Source: Typha latifolia
Taxonomy: Eukaryota > Streptophyta > Magnoliopsida > Poales > Typhaceae
DNA: 64,000 bases
Direction of reading: 5' to 3'
Assembly (NCBI GenBank): GCA_019914945.1
Contig: CM034110.1
Location: forward strand, 377,001 to 441,000
The position numbers and the translations under genes are program-made. Below the pieces are notes generated by a model that did not search any database, had not been told where the DNA came from, and saw nothing but the letters and a program-made list of their open reading frames with translations. Shown in pieces: positions 47,243 through 58,470 of this stretch (its first letter is position 1; each line of letters begins with the position of its first letter).

Positions 47243-48090
47243 TAATACGATTCGATCCATATTGGCTCCACGCGTGGCATTGGATTCATTGGGATGAGCC
47301 AATTTATCTAGTTGAGTTTGTTAGAAGCAATAAAAATATTTTTTGTCGAGTCACATTCAAACGCATGGACCGTGTTCGAATGGGGATGCGAACACTTGCA
47401 CACGTTTGCAAAAAAGAGAACGTAAATTGCGCGCTCAAACGAAATCGGGCCGTTCAAACGCGGTCATTCGAACGCCTGCATACGTTCACATTGACAAAGA
47501 ACGGAAATTTCACATTCGAACGCGATTGGGTTCGTTCGAACGCACCGCGGCGAAAGTGTGAGTTTCGTTACAATTTGTTAGGGTTGTTTAGAGTTATTTA
47601 ACTCACTTGATGAGTTTTTAGGGTAAGTCTCTATAAATATGTGAAGGAAACCCTAATTAGAGTTTATCTTGATAATTGAATTGGCTTTAGCTTTTATCTC
47701 CTTCTCAACTTGTCTCTAGCCATCGGCGCCCTCTCCCACCTCCCTTCTTCCACCGCCTAAGTCTTTGGTCGGCCTTTTCCAGCTTCTAACCACCCTCTTC
47801 TATATGAACTTTCCCCCATTCACACTAAAAAGTAAATCCAGCATCCATCTAGCCATTGGAAGGCTATCAAGCTTGGATCTAATTGACCTTCGGCCATTGT
47901 TAGGTCGATAACTTGGAACCTCATCGTCCGAATCCTGTGATCTTAGATTCGTTGGAAAGCTCTCTCCAAGAGCAACAACATCCAAAATTCAGGAGGATTC
48001 GTTAGTTAAATTGTTCGTAGATCCCCTCGGAAGTTATGAGCGTTATCGAGTCTAAATACGTTGTGGATCGGATTAGGCCGGTTTGTAACA
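47243..48090 (+). repeat. 3' LTR of the second Ty3/gypsy element
   Basis: TAATACGATTCG (terminal TG changed to TA) to GGTTTGTAACA, 848 bp. Alignable with the 5' LTR throughout, including the TTCGAA-rich block at 47,350-47,545. Confidence 0.93.
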
Positions 48091-49700
48091 AGTACCATAA
48101 AGATACTTTTTTGACAATTAATTAATTCTTTTTCACACCCACGCCAACGTAATAAAAAATGACAGATAATATAGAGGAACAATACTTAGAAGAGAATTAA
48201 TAAAAGTGATTCTCCCTCCCAATAAAATAGCTTTCATTTCTAACCCATAAGTCTTTTATCCACTTTCTAAGTAACCGACATCTACTTTTGCTTATCATGA
48301 AGTGGTTAGCCCCAAGTACTTGATTAGTAATCTTCCTCCTTATAATTCAAAATGTTAGCCAACTCCTTATCTTATTCCTTAATATTACTTAAGTAAATCA
48401 GCGAGTTTTCCCCCAAAGTTTAATTTTAGGCTTGAAACTATCTCAAAAAATAAAGTAAAAAATTAACACTTTAACATCTGTTTCCTCATCTTAAAAAAAA
48501 AAAGTGTATCATTTGCATATTGCAAGTTAATTATCTCATTTGTTTTTACATTACTTATCAAACCACTTTGTTTTGCCTTTTGTAACATCTTATTTAAACT
48601 ATTTACAATCAACACAAAAAGGTAAGAAGATAATGAGTCTCCTTGTCTAAGCTTTTTCTTACGTTTCCGACCACCATTAAAAGTAATAACATAAAACCTT
48701 ATCAAAACTGACTACATTGCCCAGTCAGTCCACAGAATTAACATCTTTCATCTTCTTCTTTCCTTTAATATCAATTAACTTCACATCATCTTTTTGAAAC
48801 TTTCCTTCCTATCGATGTGTATTACCCTTCATAACAAATACCTCCTTCATACTATTCTCCCATAGGGGCCTTTTTCCACAGAACAACACCTTATAAGAAT
48901 CATCTTAAGATTATTCATATCCCGACTTCTTTAATCATGAGTGTTGCTTTGCTTAGAAATTTGTCTATAACCTTTTATAACCCAAGTATAAGACTTCAAA
49001 CCCTCCATTATCTAATCATTGCCTTTAATCTCGCATCAAACCTCAAACACCATGCTTTTAATAAGTAGCATTATTTTAATAGGAACATTCACAATATCAT
49101 TGACTATTACCTTCAATCTAGCTAATTGTAGGTTATCTTTCCTCAGTTTGTCATAATGTTTCAAAAAAAAGTTATAATTTTCATAAAATAAATGTAATTG
49201 CAACATCGGAGAGAAATACCTGATAATCAGATCCAAATTAGTTTTTTTTTTTTTTTTGACATACAATCTGTCAATCTTTTCTCCAAGGTGTAAACATCAC
49301 AATAGTAACTCCAAGATCTACTTCTCCTTCCCTCATAACTTTCATTTTCTAAAATAATAAAAAATATAGCAGATATTTATGATCTGATACCACTCTGGCC
49401 TACCATTCATGATCCTCGTCCATAAAGTATTCATCACTAGTTCCAAGCTTTAAGCAAAGATTCTACCTCTCCTTATAGTGGTGATCATGCATCTCTTCAA
49501 CTTAAAATCATTCTTGCATATCTTTTCAAAAGCTCGAAGGAGTACCCATGAGAAACTAGTTAGAGAGATAGGTACTCTTTTCCTCTATCATTCTTCTTCG
49601 TTTGTGCCTAGCAGCACGATGCCAAATCACTGACTCTTCTACATGACACCGTTCAATGTCTGTGCTCTCCACACCGATAATAGCCCACTAATCGACGTTT
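48091..49700 (-). mobile_element. 5' portion of the split LINE: RT domain
   Basis: The minus-strand frame 48,705-48,463 reads KLRQGDSLSSYLFVLIVNSLNKM and then INLQYANDTLFF: the RT motif LRQGDPLSPYLF and the catalytic YADD in the form YAND, an inactivating Asp to Asn change. Upstream frames to about 49,600 have RT-linker character. Its downstream continuation is at 41,404-40,190, beyond the Ty3/gypsy element. The 5' limit is approximate. Confidence 0.72.
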
Positions 49701-50785
49701 CTCCGTAGTAGACATAAACGGTAGAGTTTTCTTGGTTTGAATAAGAAGCCTCTACCTCTAAAAGGACATCTCTATGAAAGGCTTATTATACCCAGCTCTT
49801 AATTTTCATCTGCACTTGTTCTTATTAAGAGGCATGACTGCCCGTGTGAGATTACCTAGCTCTTCACCGAGGCAATCCCATTCCATCTCTCCCCCACTCT
49901 TATGGGAACTAGATCGACGACGATCCGATCAACCTAAATCTCTTCTTGGATTAGGTCTTCTTGATCCAGTCCATGGCCTTTCCCATAGGCTTGGCCTTTT
50001 CTATTAGACGTCATCCATTTCTTCTTTTTATTATAATTTCTTTCTTTGACATTTATATTTCATTTCTAAGACAATTATATTTTTCTTTTCTAATCCTTAC
50101 CATGATGACTTTTTATTTATTATTATAGTACATGTTGTACCACTAAGAATTATTCAATGCATTCACCAATCTTGTAATTTATATCTATTATAACAGACAC
50201 ACACACAACAACAACCCAATCTTACTATTTTAAATATTTTAAAGCTTTTTAGTGCAAATACTCCTAAAAAACAGAATTTATTGTGATGTTACCGCAAAAA
50301 ATAGCTTCATAAAAATACAGGAGATCACTTATCCATTATGTATGACATACGTAGAATTTGGAGAGTGAGTTTGATCTCTACAAAAATATCTTGCACATAG
50401 ATCAAAATATTACTCTGTTATAACTTCATAAATAATTATAAATTTTTAGTTACAATTATTTTACTTGAAATAAAAATCATTGTCTCGCATAACTCTACAA
50501 TGAAAAAAAAAAGTCCTAAAAGAACTTTAATATGATTCTGCCCTTTGATCTCATTCGAAGCATGCAAAATATAGGATAGCTGAAAATCTTGACATAAGAG
50601 TATTAAATGGGCTAACAACTCAAAAGGAAAATTATATTCATAGAAAGTGACAAATAAGCATTTTGGTAAAATTAACTTACATTGGTCAGTATAGATCTTA
50701 AATGCAATTATATCTTTTATTGGAGAAACTTCATAATAATGTGTAAAAGTAATGTCACGATAAATTAAACTGATTATTAAATGCT
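49701..50785. other. Intergenic, nothing clear
   Basis: Possibly a little more LINE at the left; otherwise AT-rich without recognisable genes. Confidence 0.4.
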
Positions 50786-51359
50786 TAAGAGATCGGCGCC
50801 AGCCCGCCCGTGCCCGGCCCGGCCCGAGCCCGAACTACCCATGGGTGGCACGGGCCGGCCCGGCCCGGCCCGAGCCCTTTACCCGCCCAACCCGGCCTGA
50901 AAGCCCATCCGTTTGGCTCGCAACTGGGCCCGCCCATTTTGCTACAATATTTACCCGTTCTGCTACAGTATTTATCCATTCTGCTACAGTATTTACCCAT
51001 TCTGCTACAATATTTACCCGTTTTCTATAGTAAAATAACCTAAAATTTTAATACTGTACCGTTTTATATTTTTTAAGCACACATTTAAATTTTTATAATT
51101 TTTTTTTAAATGGAGGAACAGAAATATTTTTTTTAAAAATAAGCTAATAGTAAAAAAAATTCTAAAAATAGCAAAAATGTGGGTTGGGCCGGCCCGTCCC
51201 GACCGGCTAGCCCGATCTCTCACGGGCTGACGGGCGGTAACGAGCTAGACTATTCTAGCCCGGCCCGAGTGATTAGTGGGCCATGAACAAATACTTAAGC
51301 CCGGTTTGCCCGAAAAGCCCGGCCCGAACTTGGCCCGGCCCGTCCGATGATCATGTCTA
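50786..51359. mobile_element. hAT-like MITE, same family as 32,048-32,591
   Basis: The right end ATGATCATGTCTA and the GCCCGG-rich subterminal part match the complement of the copy at 32,048. The left end is worn (no clear TAGACATG), but AGAGA occurs at both borders. A tandem run of CTGCTACARTATTTACCC-like 18-base words at 50,935-51,020 is particular to this copy. Confidence 0.65.
50936..51025 (+). repeat. Short tandem repeat, ~21-bp period
   Basis: Four to five copies of a unit like TTCTGCTACAGTATTTACCC, with small changes, inside the MITE. A classic minisatellite expansion. Confidence 0.85.
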
Positions 51360-51719
51360 AGAGACATAAAAGCTTAAAATTTTATGCCGACAGTTTCTTA
51401 AGAACTACCATAAATAACAATAGAGAGGGAGTGGATTACTCGCTTGTGTAAAGGAGTGAAGAAGAATTGCAAAGGCTTATGCAAGATGTGATTGCTTATT
51501 TCTTGTCAATTTGGTTAGAAATGGAATAACACAACTTTGACTACTTCTAAACCTAATCAACTTCATGATTTTATCTATCGCAGTTATAATTGTTTGTATT
51601 TTGCAGGCCTAAAAAGGGGAGAGACTCAAAAGATGACAAAACTCATACTTTACTACTTAGATCTGTATAAATCATAAACTTGTATGTTTGGCCCTATCAT
51701 GAGTATCATAGTGATATAT
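51360..51719. other. Intergenic, nothing recognised
   Basis: AT-rich sequence between a MITE and the third Ty3/gypsy element. Confidence 0.4.
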
Positions 51720-52012
51720 TGATTGGGTCGCGATAGGTGATGGTCCGAGTCGGAATGGTGGAGAAGCTAGCGTCAGTTTAGGAATGCAAGTAATGGAGGT
51801 TTCGGGTGAGGTGGTTGGGTTGCTACAAGTTGGCAGTAGAGTTGGAGGTTGTGGGGAGGTTAATATAGTGAAGATGATGGCAGTGGGGATGAACAGTTCG
51901 GGGAAGAAGATAGGTGGGTGAGGGGATGGTGTCGGTCATGTGAGTTGAGGAGGAGTACGAGTGGGGAGCTAGCATGCGTGGGTTCAACTGGTGGCCTCGG
52001 GGTGCCGCCAGC

Positions 52013-52091
<79 letters not shown>

Positions 52092-52252
52092 ACCCTTGGG
52101 GTGCTCACCACACCACATTTACAGTGGCTACCCTATACTAGGTTACTTGCTCTCTAAGCAATCCTAAACTAGATCCAAATGACTAACAACCCTGACTCGA
52201 CTTGACTCGACTAGACTAACCCGACCACCCAGCTTTGAGCTGGTTCACAACA
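51720..52252 (-). repeat. 3' LTR of the third Ty3/gypsy element
   Basis: Starts TGATTGGGTCG after TATAT and ends TGGTTCACAACA. Contains a long (GA)n run at 52,016-52,089. Pairs with 59,928-60,391. Confidence 0.85.
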
Positions 52253-55200
52253 ATCCACCACGCTTCTACCACCTTGTCCTCAAGGTGTGAAGTTAGGAAA
52301 GCGCTCGGCTATCTTGGACTCAAGCTCCCACGTAGCATCATCGAAGTGTCGGCCTAACCACTCCACTAGAATCTGTCTATAGTCTCCTCTCTCAGTGTCA
52401 TCGCCTTCTGGCTAGAACCCTCACTAGCTCTACTAGGTGGGTCTCCTCCACCAGGTCGGGTATGTCCCCATCTACAATCTGGTCCATCCTGAATCGAGCC
52501 TTTAGGAGTGAAATATGGAACACAGGATGGACGCGAGATCCCTTGGGCAATGCCAATTTGTATGCTACCGGACCAAGTTGCTCAAGCACTCGAAATGGCT
52601 CAAAGTACCGGTGCACTAGTTTTTGGTTGCGCACCGGTCTCAGAGTCACCTACCGATATGGTTGAGCACATATGAAGACTAGGTCGCTAATTGCAAACTC
52701 CTACTCACGATGGTTGAGCACGTATGAAGACCATGTCTCAAAGGCCACGGGGTCATAAGTCTGTAAGGTCGGCGGTGGCCTACCATATACTCCCTTGAAA
52801 GTTGTCATCCGAATGCTGGTGTTAAAGGCAATGTTGTAGGACCACTCCGCCCACGGCAAGTAATCAAGCCATCTCTTAGGGCGCTCTCCTACAAAGCAAT
52901 GAATATACTGCTCGATGTCTCGATTCACCACATCAATTTGGCAATCTGTTTATGGGGTGGTAAGCTGAACCGAGGTCTAACTGGGTCCCCTATAGTGCGA
53001 AGTACTCCATCCAAAAGTCACTATGGAAGACATGATCTCTGTTTGATACTATAGAGCGTGGCATGCCATAGAGCTTACCGATGTCGCGTACGAACACCTC
53101 TACTATGGTATTCGCTGAGAATGGGTGTGCTAGGGCAGAGAAGTGGGCATACTTGCTCAGCTTGTCTACCACCACAAATATAACCGAGTAGCCCCGCACC
53201 ACTGATAGCCCCTCGATAAAGTCCATGGAGATGTCCTTCCAAACTCGCTTCAGAATCAATAAGGGCTGTAATAATCCCACTAGTGTGAGGAAGTCAAACT
53301 TCTCCCGCTGGCACACCTCGCACGCTTTCACGTGTGAAAGTCATTTTTAGGTCCTTAGTGTGCTCTCGCGTCCAGCCTCGGGAGTGGAGTGGAAGTGGTC
53401 CATGAGTCGCATGCAACCTATCATCTACTGGCACCTAGATGTGCCCTCTGTCCAATAGTAGTCTATCTCAGCTCTCAAGCTCGAGGTGGCTCGCCGGGTT
53501 GTCCACTAGCTCCTGCATCAACCTCAATATCTCTGGATCAGCCGTACCTGATCTCCAATGGTCCTCGAGGAATGGAAAACTTAGCATCGATATAGCCGCC
53601 AACTCTGCTAGTGCAAGTTGTCGGGATAATGCATCTGCTGCTTTATTTTCTGCCCCATTTTTGTACTACAGCTCATAATCATACCCAATCAATTTTGTGA
53701 CCCATCTTTGTTGTGCCAGAGTGTAAATGCACTGGCTCATAAAGTAGAGGAGGCTCCACTAATCGGTCTGAATCACAAACTGCTGCCCAATCAAGTAGGG
53801 CCGCCATTTGGTCACCGCATGTAGAGTGGTGAGCATCTCGCGCTCTAAGTGGACAGCTATTGTGACTTCCCTAATAAGACCTTGCTAAGATAAGCTATAG
53901 GCCTCCTTTCTGCATGAGCACGGCATCGATCCCTGCCCCAGAGGTATCACACTCCACCACGAACTATTGAGAGAAATTCGACAAGGCTACCACGGGGGCA
54001 GTGGTCATGGCAACCTTCAGCTCCTCAAAGGTATGGGTCGCCTCATTAGTCCACTCGAAGGTGTCCTTTCTCAGTAAGGATGTGCGGTAGTAGCCCGTCA
54101 AGCCCAAAAAGCCGCGAAGCTCTCGGACGGTCCTCGATTGTGGCCAACTGACTTGCAAGAACCCTTGCTTGGATCAGCTGCCACCCCCTCGGCTGAAATG
54201 ATGTGACTGAGGTACTCCACTGAGCGCTCTCCCTATAGGCACTTGCTCTACTTCACCTTCGTAGAATGCTTGGCTAACAAGGTCAGCACAGCTCGCAAGT
54301 GCTCCATGTGGTCCGACCATGTCATCAAAGAATACTAACATGTACCGCTAGAGGAGTGGTCAGAATATGTCGTTCATTAGGCCTTGCAATGTTGCTGGTG
54401 CATTTGCCAACCCGAATGGCATGACTTTGAACTTGTAGTGCCTGTCGTGAGTCCAGAATGTTGTCTTATGCACATCTTCAGGTCAGACTCGAATCTGATG
54501 GTACCCTGCGCGAAGGTCGAGCTTACTAAAGTAGGATGCCCTCATCAGCTCGTTTAGTAGCTCCTCAATAACTGGTATGGGGTACCGATCCTCGACCGTG
54601 ATGGCGTTTAGCATGCGGTAGTCCACACAAAAATGCCAACTCCTATCCTTCTTCCTTACCAGTAAGACTAGTGAAGAGTATGCGCTCCGACTCGGCTAGA
54701 TGATACTCTGCTCTAGCATCTCGGTGACTAGCCTCAAGATTTCCTCCTTCTGCACATGTGGGTATCAATAGGGTCGAACGTTGGCATGTTCGACCCTTGG
54801 TACAATCTCAATCCTATGGTCGGCACGCTTGGCAGTGGGTAGCCCTATTGGGGCTTCAAACAACCCAACAAAGTCAGTAAGCAACTGGACTAGATCAGCA
54901 GGTTTACTTGAGCTTGGAGCGGGCTCAAGTATAGTCGGGGCCAACTATAGGAAATAGGAGAGCTCTCCAGCACCCGGCACGCCAATCAAGAGCTGCAGCG
55001 TAGGATGTGGCTGCATTCGGATCCTATCTAATTTACCACTTGTCCATCCCTCCAGAATGTGAGCCATAACCAGGCCTAGGCTCTAGGGCTTCTAGGTGCC
55101 CAAGACCATGTCTGCCCTACATAGTGTCAGGGGGTACAAGTCCACCATGAAGTTCTAGCCCTGCACCCTCAATGAGAACCCGCGACAAATGCTCTCCGCT

Positions 55201-56858
55201 CGAAGCTTTGTGCCGTCTCCAATGGTCACCTCAAAGCCGATGGTGGGATCGGCCTCCAATCCAATCCTCCGCACGAGCCGCTCATCCAAAAAGTTATGCG
55301 TACTCTCGGTGTCAATGAGTATGTGTACCCTATGCTTCTTGACCACCCCATCCACCCGTAGGGTTTTCGGGGTGCTCGTCACCGAGTAAGCATGCATGAA
55401 AATCTCGGCAGTTATATCCTCCTCTAGGCCCTCGTCAGCGGTCTCCATTAGCTCCTCCATGGCTACATCATCCTCTATCAACTCCTCGCTTGTCTCCTCA
55501 TGGTCATCAATCAACATCACGTTGCTAGTGGCTTCGGCACAACGGTGGCCCAGAGTGAACCGCTCGTCACATCGAAAGCACGAGCCCTTAACCTTGTTCT
55601 CTTGCACCTATGCAGGTGTGAGAGTGCGAACTACGAGTCGTGCCCCTCCTCTTCTGGGTCCCGTAACTAGTCTTTGTGTCGTCCTCACACCAAAGGGGGC
55701 ATGAGTAACCCTTGGAGCAACTGTCGGCCATCCGCCCCTATCTAGTACACCTGGGAGGATCCGGCTATCCCGATCAGTCCATGAGGTCCTCATGGCACTC
55801 CTTACGGCTGCGTGCTTCTGCTCTATCTACGTGGCGTCCTCGAAGGCCTCACTCAAGGTCTAAGGTCGTAAGGAAAGAACATTGGCCTTGACCTCCTCGC
55901 GTTGGTCGGAGATGAATGTGCTGATCAGTAGCTACTGTTGTGACACCCAAACTCTAAACACGTGCATGGCACGAGCCCACACGGCACATGCATAGCACCT
56001 GACCATTCAGTTAGATACTAATAATCAAATAAACCTGTAGTAACATCATGATTTTATCCACAACATTTAAACTGAAAAAAAACTCAAGTCTGACTGTCAA
56101 CAACATACAAATAACCCTATATGGGCCCCACACAGGCCACAACATATCATCAAGAGCTTTTCACAACTACATATATATAACGGTAGTATATACATCATTA
56201 TACAAGTACAAAGTCACCTACTAGAATATAAGACAAGGATAAAGACATACTTGGAGGATGTCCACAAGTATATCAAATAAGAGAACTCAACTAGCGCAAA
56301 ACACTAACCACACACTACTCTTTACCCACTCGCGAGGTCTCTAAGGGAGTATCCTGCTCCACTCGCTCACCTAGGTTTTTGAAAGGAGAAAATAAAGAGA
56401 ATCATGAGCTAAAAGCTCAGTGATTATACCTTACCCTGAATCAGTGATGCCAAACAGAGAGTAAATCATGTACTGGATAATATGAATCAGAAAGTAGTAT
56501 GATGCCATATATGAACATATATATATATATGTATCCTCAATGACATATATATGAATGAAATTAATCCTCATGAATGAGCATATTATATCCTCATCTAAAA
56601 ATATATCACATGATGAAATTACCATATAACATCACCGAATATAACGACATATCATGTATAACAATAATGGAACTTGTCACATCAATGATGATGCATGATG
56701 CGTGCAAACTACTAGATAATCGTATATGTCAGAGCGAGATATAATCAACATATCTCTCACTATCACAATTAACTGTCTCAACTCTAAATATTATCTATCA
56801 TGCTGGACTACGGTATCCGACCCCAAACTTGATACACATCATGTCACAAGCTCAGAGC

Positions 56859-57045
56859 ATACCCTGTCATATGCTAAGAGTATCTCTGTAGATAAATCAT
56901 ACCCTATCATACGCTAATGGTATCTCAGAAGAAAGTAATCATACCTTGCCATACGCTAAGGGTATATCAATGATAGTTGTACTCTGTCATACGCTAACAG
57001 TACAACCATCAGCCATCACCATACTCTGCCATATGCTAAGAGTAT
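56859..57045 (+). repeat. Five regularly spaced 25-nt hairpins, ~40-bp period
   Basis: Units start at 56,859, 56,899, 56,941, 56,979 and 57,021. Each has a common loop close to TGYCATAYGCTAA, flanked by 5-7 bases that pair with each other. In the last unit the stem is ATACTCT with AGAGTAT; in the fourth it is GTACT with AGTAC; in the second and third it is ATACC with GGTAT. The arms change together while the loop is kept. Confidence 0.85.
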
Positions 57046-58139
57046 GTCCAGTACCAGTCCGGACCAGATACTGTTTCAGCAATCACATCATATCACATCA
57101 CATCACATCACATACACATGTACTTTTATGATTTCCTATACATGATAAATCATATGCATATATCCAGTACGACAACAAATCATGCAACTCAGGAATTTAG
57201 GTGGTAAAGAAGCCGAGAGAAAAATGATGCAATGCCGATTCTAACCATGTATACTTTTGCTAGTCTGTCACATATATACTCATGATAGAGATCATCCCGA
57301 CATAAAAACCATAGCAGTATAATCATCTCGATATATCACCAATGTACTCATATCTCAAATCAGCCTAATCAAATGTATGATAAAATATGCTTGACTGAAA
57401 TCATCTCTAGATAAAATCATATAATCATGCTAGAGGCCAAAACATGCGTGTACATAATATATACTATAACATAATTTGAGAAAGGCGTCTAGGGGATAAG
57501 ACTACTCACACTACTGCAAATACCAAATCACCTGCTACGATAACGATCAAGCCTCGATAGCTAGGTCCACAGGGTCTTGAACAAGGGGGTCGGGATCTGA
57601 AATTATTTATAACAAACATGTCAGTTTTATATTAATTAAAATTAACCCGACAAAATGATAGTTTTTAGTTGTAATTATGTACTCTTCAATTCTATATTTG
57701 TTTTTTTTATTTATTAATCATAATTATATTATTTACTAGTGTATTTAAAATATATTTTATCTATCTACTATTCTCTTTGATAATTAAGAAAATAATAATT
57801 AAGTTACTGCAATTAATTATGTAAGAGTATACGTACATAACCCTAAAATTTCTTAGGATTAAAATAGTAATTTATATTGCAGATATTTTGCTAAACATGA
57901 TATAATTAGAACTATATACTAACTATGATATAATTATATTTAACTTATATAACTTAAATTCATTAAATTAACTAAGCTAAACTAATTGTGCATATCTATA
58001 TATATATATATAGAAAAAATAATTTTGTATATAGTGCTGGGCTCAGCCCAGCACCATGCACAGCAAGGCGCTGCAAGGGCGCTGGGCCGAGCCCAGCACC
58101 CCTTGCAGAGTGCAGCTAGGGAGAGAAAGGAAGAAGGAG

Positions 58140-58305
58140 GAGGAGAGGAAGAAGAAGAAGAAGAAGAAGAAGAAAGAAGAAAAAGAAGAAGAAGAAGAAG
58201 AGGAAGAAGGTTGGGCCATGGGGGAGGGGTACGGCCGCTGGTGGCCACTCAGCGGTCGGCCTCTCGCCGACGACTCAATCCTCCGGCGGTCCGAGAGAAA
58301 GAGAG

Positions 58306-58339
<34 letters not shown>

Positions 58340-58470
58340 AGGGAAGCTCACCGGCGTTAGTGGATGTGGCGGCGGCAGCAGGTAGAGAGAGAGAAGGGGT
58401 GTTAGAGAGAGAGAGAAAGAGAGGAAGATGAGAATGAATCTGAGAGAGAGAGAAAGAGAGAGAGAGAAAC
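58140..58470. repeat. AAG/GA-rich low-complexity tract
   Basis: AAG and GA microsatellites inside the solo LTR. They generate long but meaningless open frames of Glu/Arg or Ser/Leu. Confidence 0.9.

Larger units (their letters stand above)
41405..48090 (+). mobile_element. Ty3/gypsy LTR retrotransposon with both LTRs, degenerate
   Basis: 5' LTR 41,405-42,240, primer-binding site 42,243-42,254, gag, protease, RT, RNase H, integrase, chromodomain, purine tract near 47,230-47,242, 3' LTR 47,243-48,090. It carries a SINE at 45,638-45,972 and is itself inserted in a LINE. Flanks GGTAG and AGTAC agree at three of five positions, a plausible worn target duplication. The two LTRs differ at many positions, so it is old. 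It is the same family as the element at 22,738-27,319. Confidence 0.93.

Noticed and set aside
56859..57045. CRISPR-like regular array
   Set aside because: Regular spacing, but the repeats are diverged hairpins inside a plant LTR with similar spacers; not CRISPR.
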